A DNA stretch of 6,517 nucleotides from an uncultured Trueperaceae bacterium (GCA_937911855.1 CALDPK010000219.1:1-6517); one strand, 5' to 3'; shown: positions 1-5,994, numbered from the stretch's first letter. Notes: generated by a model not told the origin, from the letters alone. Numbers and translations: made by a program.

Positions 1-1
1 C

Positions 2-709
2 ATCGAGAACGCTGCCTACCGCTTGGCGGCAGCGCTCGTCAGCCTGCGCAGCGACGACGGCCGGGTGCTCATCGACGGTTTCTATGACGACGTGAGGGCC
101 GTCAGCGAAGCGGAAGAACAGGCGCTCCGCGCGCTGCCACCCGAGGACGACGAACTCAAAGCAGCCTTCGGACTTGACGGCTTCATCGGCGGCCTCAGCG
201 GAACCGACCTGCACCGCCGCCTCTACTTAGAGCCAGCCTTCAGCATCAACGGACTGGAATCCGGTTACAACGGTCCCGGCATCCGCGTCTCACTGCCCGC
301 CACCGCCCGCGCCCGAATCGACATCCGCCTGGTGCCCGACCAAGAACCGGCCAAAGTATGGGAGCAGCTCAAAGCCCAGCTGGAGCGCAATGGCTACGGC
401 GACATCGAACTGAAGGTGCTCGATCACTTCGAGGCCGGCGCCCGCTCTGACATCACCAGCCCGTTCGTGCAGATGACCGTGCAGGCACTGCGTGACGTTT
501 ACGGCCAGGAGCCATCGCTCTTCCCCAGCTCATTCGGCTCCGGTCCGATGCATCCGTTCGTGAAACACCTGGGTGCGCCCATTGCCGGGCTGGGCATCGG
601 CTACCCGGGCTCCCGCATCCACGGGCCTGACGAGCACATGCGGCTGCAGGACATCCACGGCGGTGTCGCAACCCTGACCCGCCTGTTCGAGCTGTACGGC
701 CGCAGCTGA
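2..709 (+). CDS. M20-family metallopeptidase, C-terminal part (5' end outside window)
   Basis: The frame is open to the left edge (first codons read IENAAYR), so this is the last ~235 residues of a protein normally about 450 long. The TTG at 23 is not a real start. Residues ~75-140 look like the M20 lid/dimerisation domain (SINGLESGYNGPG, then IPA-like LPATARARIDIRLVPDQEP). Residues ~155-235 are the end of the catalytic domain, with GSGPM (179-183) and HGPDEHMR (207-214), which matches the usual H-x-P-N-E block carrying the last metal-binding histidine; Asp replaces the usual Asn. Family members are zinc or cobalt dipeptidases, carboxypeptidases or amidohydrolases such as DapE, ArgE and CNDP-type enzymes, and most are cytoplasmic. 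The exact substrate cannot be read from this fragment. The permease gene starts 25 bp downstream on the same strand, which suggests imported peptides or acyl-amino acids are hydrolysed here. The first metal ligands lie outside the window. Confidence 0.9.
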   Translation: MENAAYRLAAALVSLRSDDGRVLIDGFYDDVRAVSEAEEQALRALPPEDDELKAAFGLDGFIGGLSGTDLHRRLYLEPAFSINGLESGYNGPGIRVSLPATARARIDIRLVPDQEPAKVWEQLKAQLERNGYGDIELKVLDHFEAGARSDITSPFVQMTVQALRDVYGQEPSLFPSSFGSGPMHPFVKHLGAPIAGLGIGYPGSRIHGPDEHMRLQDIHGGVATLTRLFELYGRS

Positions 710-734
710 CGCTGGTGGCAATCCGGGAACCTGA

Positions 735-1655
735 ATGCTGAACTTCCTGCTCAGGCGCATAGGCCTAAGCATCGTCGTCCTGTTCGGCCTCAGCGTCATC
801 GTGTTCGTCGTGCTGAACCTCTCAGGCGACCCCGTGCGCCTGCTGCTGCCACCAGACGCACCAGCCACGGAAGTCGAAGCATTCCGCGAGCGCATGGGCT
901 TCAACGACCCCCTGCCCGTGCGCTACTGGGCGTTCCTGACGCAGGTGGTCCGCCTCGACTTCGGCGCGTCCATCCAGTACCGCGTACCCGCCCTCGAGCT
1001 CGTCCTCGAGCGGCTGCCACACACGCTCAGCCTGGCTGGCCTGGCCATCCTCATCGCCGTTGTGCTGGGCGTGCCGGCCGGGGCGCTCGCAGCGCTGCAC
1101 CGCGGTCGCCTGACTGACACGCTCGTCTCCGGCATCGCGATAGTCGGTCAGTCCACGCCGGTGTTCTGGCTGGCGATAATGGCGATCCTGCTGTTCTCCG
1201 TGCAGCTGGGCTGGTTGCCGGCCAGCGGCTCGGGCAGCTGGCGGCATTACATCCTGCCGTCAACCACCCTGGCCGTGTTCCTGCTGGGCGGCATCGTCCG
1301 CGTCACCCGAACCAGTTTCCTGGAAGTACTGTCCCGTCCTTACATCAGGACCGCCCGCTCCAAGGGCGTGAGCGAACGCGTTGTCGTATGGCGGCACGCG
1401 CTGCGCAACGCGGCGATACCGATCGTCACGCAGATCTCGCTGCAGGCGCGCTTCGTCATCGGCGGCTCGGTGATCACCGAAAGCATCTTCTCCTGGCCCG
1501 GACTGGGCCGGCTGCTGGTGCGCGGCGTTTACGCCCGTGATTACCCGGTGGTCGAGGCCGGCGTGTTCGTCATCGCGTTGCTGCTCATCCTGATCAACAC
1601 CCTGGTGGACATCTCCTACACCTGGCTGAACCCGCGAGTGAGGCTGGGCCGGTGA
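735..1655 (+). CDS. ABC transporter permease, DppB/OppB type
   Basis: A 306-residue inner-membrane permease of the peptide/nickel ABC importer family, a usual full length. It begins with the typical N-terminal helix (LLRRIGLSIVVLFGLSVIVFVV, residues 5-26) followed by the periplasmic loop with GDPVR (31-35). Further hydrophobic segments lie at about 99-122, 132-157, 174-192, 228-246 and 273-295. The cytoplasmic EAA-type coupling loop is at about 203-226 (YIRTARSKG then WRHALRNA), with Thr206 where E is canonical, as is common in B subunits; G211 is kept. SWPGLGRLL (253-261) and the final LNPRVR match the conserved C-terminus of the family. ATG at 735 has a weak GGGA 6 nt upstream and gives the expected N-terminus. 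It pairs with the next gene to make the transmembrane channel. Dipeptide, oligopeptide, glutathione and nickel systems cannot be told apart from a permease alone. Confidence 0.95.
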   Translation: MLNFLLRRIGLSIVVLFGLSVIVFVVLNLSGDPVRLLLPPDAPATEVEAFRERMGFNDPLPVRYWAFLTQVVRLDFGASIQYRVPALELVLERLPHTLSLAGLAILIAVVLGVPAGALAALHRGRLTDTLVSGIAIVGQSTPVFWLAIMAILLFSVQLGWLPASGSGSWRHYILPSTTLAVFLLGGIVRVTRTSFLEVLSRPYIRTARSKGVSERVVVWRHALRNAAIPIVTQISLQARFVIGGSVITESIFSWPGLGRLLVRGVYARDYPVVEAGVFVIALLLILINTLVDISYTWLNPRVRLGR

Positions 1656-2497
1656 GGCGCGGACACATCTGGCGGGACCTGGTCCGCACGCCTACGGCGC
1701 TGTTCAGTTTCGTGCTCCTGGCGCTCATCGCGCTGGTCGCCATCACCTACCCATTGTGGTACCCGATCAGCCCGCTCGCGCAGAACCTGCTCGGCAGCCT
1801 GAGCCCGCCCATGACCGAAACAAGCACCGGCATGCACCTGCTGGGAACCGACCAGTTGGGCCGCGACCTCATGGCCCGGGTCCTGCTCGGCGCGCGCATC
1901 TCACTGCTGGTTGGCGGCGTGGCACTGCTCATCTCGCTCGTCTTCGGCACCCTGGTCGGACTGCTGGCCGGTTACTTTGGCGGCTGGGTCGACGCGGTCA
2001 TCACCGGCGCCACCGAGACAGTCATGGCGCTGCCGTTCATCGTCCTGGCGATCGCCGTTATCGGAGCGCTGGGCTCGAGCACGACGGTGGTGATCCTGAC
2101 GCTGGGCCTGACCAGCTGGGTGGGTTACGCGAAGCTGGTGCGTGCCCGGGTGCTGGAGCTGCGCGAGGAAGATTACGTGGTCGCGGCGTTCGCACTGGGT
2201 CAGCGCACCGACCGGGTGCTGTGGCGGCACGTGCTGCCGAACGCCCTGCCGCTCATCATCGTGGAATCAACCTTGCTGCTCGGTACGCTCATCCTGGCTG
2301 AGGCGGGGCTGAGTTTCCTGGGGCTGGGCATCCAGCCGCCCACGCCGACCTGGGGCGGGATCCTGAGCGAAGGCCAGATGTACGTGGCGGTAGCACCGTG
2401 GATCGCCGTGTTCCCTGGAGTGTTCCTCCTGCTCACCGTGCTGGCAACGAACTTCCTTGGCGATTTCCTGCGGGATCAGTTCAGCGTAGGCAGCTGA
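1652..2497 (+). CDS. ABC transporter permease, DppC/OppC type
   Basis: A 281-residue inner-membrane permease and the expected partner of the preceding B subunit. Its GTG start overlaps the previous stop (GTGA, 1652-1655), with GAGG at 1640-1643 eight nt upstream, so translation is probably coupled. Order of motifs: N-terminal membrane helix (18-36), HLLGTDQLGRDLMARVLLGAR (62-82, the C-subunit signature), GLLAGYFGGWVD (103-114), the EAA loop DYVVAAFALG...WRHVLPN (174-197), and SFLGLGIQPPTPTWG (221-235). The EAA glutamate is Val177, while G183 is retained. The C-terminus stops at LGDFLRDQFSVGS and lacks the usual DPRLR tail, so it is a few residues shorter than typical. No ATPase gene follows; the next gene is unrelated, so the ATP-binding and solute-binding subunits must be encoded upstream of the window or elsewhere. 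Confidence 0.95.
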   Translation: MRRGHIWRDLVRTPTALFSFVLLALIALVAITYPLWYPISPLAQNLLGSLSPPMTETSTGMHLLGTDQLGRDLMARVLLGARISLLVGGVALLISLVFGTLVGLLAGYFGGWVDAVITGATETVMALPFIVLAIAVIGALGSSTTVVILTLGLTSWVGYAKLVRARVLELREEDYVVAAFALGQRTDRVLWRHVLPNALPLIIVESTLLLGTLILAEAGLSFLGLGIQPPTPTWGGILSEGQMYVAVAPWIAVFPGVFLLLTVLATNFLGDFLRDQFSVGS

Positions 2498-2570
2498 GGG
2501 TTTCATTCAGCCCCGAGACGGCGCGCCGGACTATCATCGACACCGAAACAGTCAGTGGAACGGAGCCAAC

Positions 2571-2969
2571 ATGATGAAGATCACCCAGTCAGCCATCTCC
2601 TTCAACGTGCCGGACGTCCAAGAGTCAGCCAGCTTCGTCGTGGAGCACTTCGGCTTCAAGGAAGAGATGGCCACAGAAGGCTTCGTCTCCCTTTCGAACG
2701 CTGACGCTGGTTTCAACCTGATTTTCCTGCAGACCGGCCTGGCGACGTTCAAGCCAGCACACCGGGCTGGCACCGCTGGTGACGGGACACTCATCGTGTT
2801 CGTCGTAGAAGAAATTGATTCCGAGTACGAACGGCTGCAAGCAGCGGGCCTGAACATCGTTACTCCGATCGAAACCGAACCTTGGGGCGAACGCTACTTC
2901 CAGGTTGAGGATCCCAACGGCCTGATCTACCAGCTGGTGCAGTGGGTGGAAGCTCCGCCAGAGCTCTGA
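2571..2969 (+). CDS. VOC-family protein (glyoxalase/bleomycin-resistance/dioxygenase fold)
   Basis: A 132-residue soluble protein of the size of a single two-module VOC domain. The first beta-alpha module is at about 4-60 (ISFNVPDVQESASFV then HFGFKEE) and the second at about 71-127 (GTLIVFVVEEIDSEYERLQAAG, then PWGERYFQVEDPNGLIYQLVQW). The closing EDPNG-hydrophobic strand is diagnostic. The usual first-strand metal histidine of glyoxalase I is replaced by serine (position 10), and Gln122 or Gln124 stands near the usual C-terminal glutamate, so classical glyoxalase I chemistry is doubtful. It could be a metal-independent binding or resistance protein of the fold. The start has GGAG at 2562-2565, 5 nt before ATG; a second ATG follows at once and could also serve. 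It lies 73 bp after the permease, so it may be read through or have its own promoter. Substrate unknown. Confidence 0.88.
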   Translation: MMKITQSAISFNVPDVQESASFVVEHFGFKEEMATEGFVSLSNADAGFNLIFLQTGLATFKPAHRAGTAGDGTLIVFVVEEIDSEYERLQAAGLNIVTPIETEPWGERYFQVEDPNGLIYQLVQWVEAPPEL

Positions 2970-2980
2970 GAAACCGCACG

Positions 2981-2998
2981 TTCGGCGCGGAGGCCGAA
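2981..2998. repeat. Short inverted repeat downstream of the VOC gene
   Basis: TTCGGC and GCCGAA form a perfect 6-bp stem with a 6-nt loop, beginning 11 nt after the VOC stop codon. No T-run follows, so it is at best a weak or factor-dependent terminator or an mRNA-stabilising hairpin. A 6-bp stem is close to what chance gives in GC-rich DNA. Confidence 0.25.
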
Positions 2999-3041
2999 GT
3001 CCACTGAGACGGGATTCCTGGCAGACCGAACGGCTGCCACT

Positions 3042-3056
3042 CGGGTCAGAGACCCG
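3042..3056. repeat. Short inverted repeat in the VOC/zinc-ribbon gap
   Basis: CGGGTC and GACCCG pair perfectly over 6 bp around a 3-nt AGA loop, so a tight hairpin is possible. It lies 4 bp before another palindrome (3061-3074) and 45 bp before the zinc-ribbon start codon. No T-tract follows. It could be a leader hairpin or nothing. Confidence 0.2.
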
Positions 3057-3060
3057 TAAG

Positions 3061-3075
3061 GTGACGTCCGTCACA
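3061..3075. promoter_or_regulatory. Candidate CRP/FNR-family operator upstream of the zinc-ribbon gene
   Basis: GTGACGTCCGTCACA contains GTGA-N6-TCACA, the spacing of a CRP-family dimer site (TGTGA-N6-TCACA), with G in place of the leading T. The inner bases are also symmetric (GTGACG-TC-CGTCAC). It ends 26 bp before the GTG start and 15 bp before the ribosome-binding site, a place suited to repression or to an operator over a promoter core. I see no convincing -10/-35 pair beside it. This is a pattern match only; no regulator gene is in the window. Confidence 0.3.
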
Positions 3076-3090
3076 ATTGCCGTACTGTCT

Positions 3091-3096
3091 GGAGGA
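3091..3096 (+). promoter_or_regulatory. Ribosome-binding site supporting a GTG start
   Basis: GGAGGA is the strongest Shine-Dalgarno match on the plus strand of the window. It is followed by a 5-nt spacer and GTG at 3102, and it fixes that GTG as the start of the zinc-ribbon protein, just before the first cysteine motif. Confidence 0.75.
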
Positions 3097-3101
3097 CGCC
3101 C

Positions 3102-3560
3102 GTGAAACTCGTTGCATGCAATAACTGTGGTTCTTCAATATCATCTGATGCCGTCTACTGTTCGAAGTGCGGACGCAAGTACCCGAGCCTGCGCGCCCTG
3201 TGCCCTTTCTGCGAGAGCACCCACGTCACCGTGTTCATGCAGAACAACCCACCGGCGGTGATCGGCCGTGACGGCCGGGAGCCCCTGCCTGCAATTTCAG
3301 ACGTACTTGCTGCCGCCAGGTTCGGGCAGCTGAAGTTCCTGTGCACCTCCTGCTCAAGCGGCTGGAATCCGAATCATGAGGAAACCCGCGAATCCTTCCA
3401 CCGCGCCGAACCGGTAGCAATGGCACCGGCCAAGGACACCAGCGAGAAGCAGACCGGCAGCCCTGCTAAGCGGACTGCCGCGGGCCGCTTCCGCCCTGAC
3501 CGTCTCCTGCCCCGCTGGGCTGCCACTGCACTGCTGAAGAACCCGCAGCGGGCCGAGTAA
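3102..3560 (+). CDS. Zinc-ribbon protein with two CxxC pairs of sites, unknown function
   Basis: A 152-residue protein that begins with a zinc ribbon: C6-x2-C9, ten residues, C20-x2-C23 (CNNCG and CSKCG knuckles). A second likely site is made by CPFC (34-37) and CTSC (81-84), separated by 43 residues that contain a VIGRDGREPLP stretch. The eight cysteines therefore fit two zinc ions. After residue ~100 the chain is polar and probably disordered, ending with a basic segment (AKRTAAGRFRPDRLLPRW, 122-139). There is no signal peptide or clear membrane helix, so it is probably cytoplasmic. The first ribbon resembles the small generic ribbons found at the start of many bacterial proteins, which bind nucleic acid or protein partners. 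I do not recognise the full-length family. The gene is monocistronic or follows the VOC gene after 132 bp; the opposite-strand TPR genes converge on it. Confidence 0.8.
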   Translation: MKLVACNNCGSSISSDAVYCSKCGRKYPSLRALCPFCESTHVTVFMQNNPPAVIGRDGREPLPAISDVLAAARFGQLKFLCTSCSSGWNPNHEETRESFHRAEPVAMAPAKDTSEKQTGSPAKRTAAGRFRPDRLLPRWAATALLKNPQRAE

Positions 3561-3637
3561 CAGGCAGGACGCCGCTCTCAGCGTTACGACTGGTTGATGA
3601 CCGCCGTGGAGTCCTTAGCGAAAGTAAAGTTGCACAC

Positions 3638-3669
3638 TGGGGTGGCCCGCTGCAACAAGGACCACCCCA
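3638..3669. terminator. Candidate bidirectional terminator between convergent genes
   Basis: TGGGGTGG (3638-3645) and CCACCCCA (3662-3669) form a perfect 8-bp stem around a 16-nt loop. The stem can be lengthened by CC/GG (3646-3647 with 3659-3660) with one bulged A. It sits in the 135-bp gap between the plus-strand zinc-ribbon gene and the minus-strand TPR gene, where a shared terminator is expected. Neither side has a proper T-run, so an intrinsic terminator is not proven. The rest of the gap shows no gene. Confidence 0.4.
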
Positions 3670-3677
3670 CGCATTGC

Positions 3678-3689
3678 CTTCGCGCGAAG
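3678..3689. repeat. 12-bp perfect palindrome after the second TPR gene
   Basis: CTTCGCGCGAAG is a perfect palindrome starting 6 nt beyond the TPR stop codon on the minus strand. It could form a very small hairpin in the 3' end of that transcript or be a protein-binding site. No T-run is present, and it may be chance in GC-rich DNA. Confidence 0.2.
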
Positions 3690-3695
3690 TTACGC

Positions 3696-4520
3696 TCAGC
3701 CGAGTCGGGCCAGCTCCACTTCGGACGCGATGAATCCGAAGGCATCCTTCGAGCCGCTTGATGTGACCAGTTCGAAGATGCGTCTGGCTTCCGGCTGATC
3801 GCCGTTGTAAAGGTGCCAGTTGCCGACGCCGTACCCTTGCGTGGCGACGGCTACCTTGTCGGGGTCTTCAGCGTTGACCAGATCTTCGGGCTGCAGTTCG
3901 CCGCGGTACATCTGCCAGCGCTTGTAGTACGACGATTCCTTGAACGCTCCGCCGGTCAGTTCCAGTCCGTCCAGGGTGGCCTGGGCCTCATCGTGTCGGC
4001 CCAGCCGCCGCAGTGCCATGTAGCGCCAGTCGCTCGCGGCCACTTTCATCTCGTCATCTGCAGCTGAAGCGATCGTGTCGTCGTGCGAGCGGATGGCTGC
4101 TTCGAAATCGCCTAGCAGGTAGTTGGCCAGCGCCAGGTGGTAGTGGATGCTGGAGAGCAGGGTCGCCTTGTACAGGTGTTTGGTTGATTCCACGGTTTCG
4201 GGTGTCACGGGCACGCGCACGTATTCCAGTTCGTCGGTCTTGCCGAGCACGACGCGGTACAGGTCGTCTTTCAGCTGCGGGCCGTAAAACTCGTGCTCGT
4301 CCTGTTCCCAGTCGCTGGTGAGTTCCGCGGCGCGCGTCAGGTCGTCGCGAGCGTCCTCGAAGCGGCGGAGGGTGATGAAACGGTGACCGCGGTGCCGCAG
4401 CAGGCGCGGTTCGGCGGGGTTGTGCTCTAGACCTTCGCTGAACAGTTTGATCGCGTCTTCGTGATGGCCGAGCTGACCGGCGAATTTGCCAGCGAGGATG
4501 TACCTGTCAGTCTGGTTCAT
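3696..4520 (-). CDS. Tetratricopeptide-repeat protein, second of a tandem pair
   Basis: A 274-residue, probably cytoplasmic protein without signal peptide or membrane segment. TPR-like helix pairs are visible at about 5-38 (YILAGKF, then EDAIKLFSEGLEHNPAEP), 40-67 (RLLRHRGHR, RRFEDARDDLTRAAEL), 125-155 (IHYHLALANYLLGDFEAAI), 164-187 (DWRYMALRRLGRHDEAQATL) and 230-272 (GVGNWHLYNGDQPEARRIFE, ending FGFIASEVELARLG). TPRs are protein-protein docking scaffolds; the partner is unknown. It is clearly paralogous to the gene just upstream: both start MNQ, share DRYILAGKF, EPRL, RGHR, YHLALAN and LGR-DEA in the same order, and have similar lengths. Its ATG overlaps the upstream stop as ATGA (4517-4520) and has only a weak purine-rich stretch in front, so it probably relies on translational coupling. 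I know of TPR hypotheticals with this layout but of no assigned function. Confidence 0.88.
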   Translation of the reverse strand: MNQTDRYILAGKFAGQLGHHEDAIKLFSEGLEHNPAEPRLLRHRGHRFITLRRFEDARDDLTRAAELTSDWEQDEHEFYGPQLKDDLYRVVLGKTDELEYVRVPVTPETVESTKHLYKATLLSSIHYHLALANYLLGDFEAAIRSHDDTIASAADDEMKVAASDWRYMALRRLGRHDEAQATLDGLELTGGAFKESSYYKRWQMYRGELQPEDLVNAEDPDKVAVATQGYGVGNWHLYNGDQPEARRIFELVTSSGSKDAFGFIASEVELARLG

Positions 4521-5374
4521 GCATTCACGGTCTCTTTCTGGGAGTTCAGGAGTTCATCCTGGTCGCGTTCGGTGACCAGGTAGGCGAAGCTGTGCCGGTC
4601 GCCTTCAGCGAGCAGGCGCCGGAAGCTATCCTGGGCTTCGCTGGTGCGGCCGTTCATCAGGTGCCACTGGCCGATGGCGAACTCGGCTGTGACCATGGCA
4701 AGTGGTTTGGCGGAGGCGAGTTCGCGCAGCTGGTCGGCGTCGATCTGTCCTTTGTAAAGGCGCAAGCGGTTGGCGTAGAGCGGTGTGCCTTCGTTGACCT
4801 TGAACTGGTCGGTGTCGATGCTGTCCAGCAGGGCTTTCGCTTCGTCGTTGCGGCCCAGGCGCAGCAGCGTCATGTAGGTCCAGTCGCTGACGGCAGTGCG
4901 GGAGTCGTCGTCTATGCTGACGGTCTCGCTGAGGCGGTAGTACTTGAGTGCTTCCTCGTAGTCCTTGAGCAGGAAGTTGGCGAGCGCCAGGTGGTAGTAG
5001 ACGCTGAAGTGCAGGGTGGACTTGAACATGTCGGCGTTCGCGGCCGTGGACTCGGGTGTCACTTCGATGTGCTGGTCGAGCAGTGGCCGCTCGAGCAGCA
5101 GGCTTTCGATGTCCTGTGCGGTTTCGACGCTGAAGTACTCGATCTCGTCGGGTTTGCCTTCTATGAGCCGGGCGGCTTCCTGCAGGTCTGCCCTGCCCTG
5201 TTCGAACTTGCGCTGGTTGAGTAGGCGGTGGCCGCGCAGGCGGTACAGGCGGGGTTCGTCCGGGAACAGGTTGATGCCTTCGGTGTAGATCTCGATGGCG
5301 CGGTCGAACTGGTACAGCAGGGCGCGGAACTTGCCGGCCAGGATATAGCGGTCAACTGTTTCGGGTTGGTTCAT
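4517..5374 (-). CDS. Tetratricopeptide-repeat protein, first of a tandem pair
   Basis: A 285-residue, probably cytoplasmic TPR protein. Repeats run at about 8-41 (DRYILAGKF, then FDRAIEIYTEGINLFPDEP), 43-71 (LYRLRGHRLLNQRKFEQG), 124-155 (SVYYHLALANFLLKDYEEALKY), 164-187 (DWTYMTLLRLGRNDEAKALL) and 231-262 (EFAIGQWHLMNGRTSEAQDSFRRLL). Between repeats two and three is an acidic insert (~72-115) with no clear repeat. The start codon is preceded by AAGGAG at 5385-5390 (10-nt spacer), a strong site. The gene lies 14 bp after the stop of a minus-strand peptide-type permease, so all three genes probably share one transcript. That hints at, but does not show, a link between the TPR pair and transport. 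Function unknown. Confidence 0.9.
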   Translation of the reverse strand: MNQPETVDRYILAGKFRALLYQFDRAIEIYTEGINLFPDEPRLYRLRGHRLLNQRKFEQGRADLQEAARLIEGKPDEIEYFSVETAQDIESLLLERPLLDQHIEVTPESTAANADMFKSTLHFSVYYHLALANFLLKDYEEALKYYRLSETVSIDDDSRTAVSDWTYMTLLRLGRNDEAKALLDSIDTDQFKVNEGTPLYANRLRLYKGQIDADQLRELASAKPLAMVTAEFAIGQWHLMNGRTSEAQDSFRRLLAEGDRHSFAYLVTERDQDELLNSQKETVNA

Positions 5375-5384
5375 GCGTGGTTAT

Positions 5385-5391
5385 CTCCTTA
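5385..5391 (-). promoter_or_regulatory. Ribosome-binding site merged with the permease stop codon
   Basis: On the minus strand the permease ends TAAGGAG: the TAA stop (5391-5389) overlaps the AAGGAG Shine-Dalgarno of the first TPR gene. Terminating ribosomes therefore sit directly on the next gene's initiation site, which favours coupled translation of permease and TPR protein. Confidence 0.65.
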
Positions 5392-5889
5392 GCGGCGGAG
5401 CCGGGGGTCGGTGGCGTCGCGGACGCCGTCGCCGACGAGGTTGATGCCGAAGACGGTCAGCAGGATGAAGATGCCGGGGATGGTGGTGGGCCACCAGGCG
5501 AACAGCAGGTAACTGCGGCCTTCGTTGAGCGTCATGCCCCAGGTGGGGATGTCGGGGCTGATGCCCAGGCCGAGGAACGAGAGGGTTGATTCAGCGAGGA
5601 TGGCTGCGCCGATCTCGAAGCAGGCGATGACGACCAGGCTGCTGCTGATGTTGGGCATGACGTGGCGCCTGAGGATGCGGCCGGAGCCGGCGGCCATGGC
5701 GTGGGCTGCCTCGACGTACTCGACACCGCGCAACGTGCGGGTGCGGATGCGGGCCACGCGCGCGTACGGCACCCAGCTGGTCAGGGCCAGCACCATGATC
5801 AGGTTCCACAGGCCCGGCTTCAGCACTGCCATGACAGCGAGTGCCAGCAGCAGGAACGGGAACGCAAGGAACGTGTCGATGACGCGCAT
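5389..5889 (-). CDS. ABC transporter permease, DppC/OppC type, C-terminal half only
   Basis: About 165 residues match the second half of a DppC-type permease, in order: MRVIDTFLAFPFLLLALAV (first core helix), TSWVPYARVARIRTRTLRG, the EAA loop YVEAAHAMA...RRHVMPN, AAILAESTLSFLGLGI, PTWGMTLNEGR and the complete family C-terminus LVGDGVRDATDPRLRR. The EAA loop keeps EAA but has Ala where the conserved Gly is expected. The first half of the family is absent: no N-terminal helix, no GTDxxGRD and no GARxSL block. The frame stays open upstream to an ATG at 6354, giving an apparent 321-residue protein, but residues before ~156 of that reading are of other origin (ActF-like, then antisense of a YcaQ-family gene). 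I therefore treat the gene as cut at about 5889. It heads the probable operon with the two TPR genes and is related to, but distinct from, the DppC-type gene at 1652-2497. Confidence 0.85.
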   Translation of the reverse strand: MRVIDTFLAFPFLLLALAVMAVLKPGLWNLIMVLALTSWVPYARVARIRTRTLRGVEYVEAAHAMAAGSGRILRRHVMPNISSSLVVIACFEIGAAILAESTLSFLGLGISPDIPTWGMTLNEGRSYLLFAWWPTTIPGIFILLTVFGINLVGDGVRDATDPRLRR

Positions 5890-5994
5890 GATCAGGATGA
5901 CGAGCGCGACCCACCGCCCGGCCCGCGGATTCCGCTTGAGGTCGCGCCAGAGCAGCAGCACGAACGGGAGGGCGAACTGCACCAGCAGCAGGCT
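5869..5994 (-). pseudogene. Fragment resembling ActF (alternative complex III, quinol:cytochrome c oxidoreductase membrane subunit)
   Basis: About 42 residues read SLLLVQ, FALPFVLLLWRDLKRNPR, AGRWVALVILIMRVIDTF. The pattern of a hydrophobic FALPF-LLL helix, a basic RDLKRNPR turn and a second helix ending in MR-[VIL]-[VI]-D-x-[FY] is how I remember the ActF/NrfD-like subunit of alternative complex III. It does not match any part of a DppC-type permease. The last seven residues are also a plausible DppC sequence, so the two families merge there in frame. The rest of an ActF gene (about 400 residues) is not present on either side. I recognise it from memory of the family, without a search, so the name is tentative; that it is foreign to the permease is more certain. 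Confidence 0.5.

Noticed and set aside
23..25. TTG as a start codon for the M20 protein
   Set aside because: The frame continues to the window edge with family-like sequence (IENAAYR) and no ribosome-binding site precedes the TTG; the gene is simply cut by the window.
1756..2301. Plus-strand frame of 181 codons inside the DppC-type gene
   Set aside because: Shadow in another frame of a clear permease gene, rich in His/Arg/Ala/Gly as expected from GC-rich out-of-frame reading.
2519..2528. CGGCGCGCCG palindrome before the VOC gene
   Set aside because: A 10-bp GC-only palindrome is expected by chance in such DNA; no flanking structure or T-run supports a terminator or operator.
2532..2537. TATCAT as a -10 promoter element for the VOC gene
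   Set aside because: No acceptable -35 hexamer lies 16-18 bp upstream, so a promoter cannot be supported, although one may exist in this 73-bp gap.
4592..5224. Plus-strand open frame of 210 codons opposite the first TPR gene
   Set aside because: It is the antisense shadow of a well-supported TPR gene; its valine- and glycine-rich translation has no recognisable motif and no ribosome-binding site.
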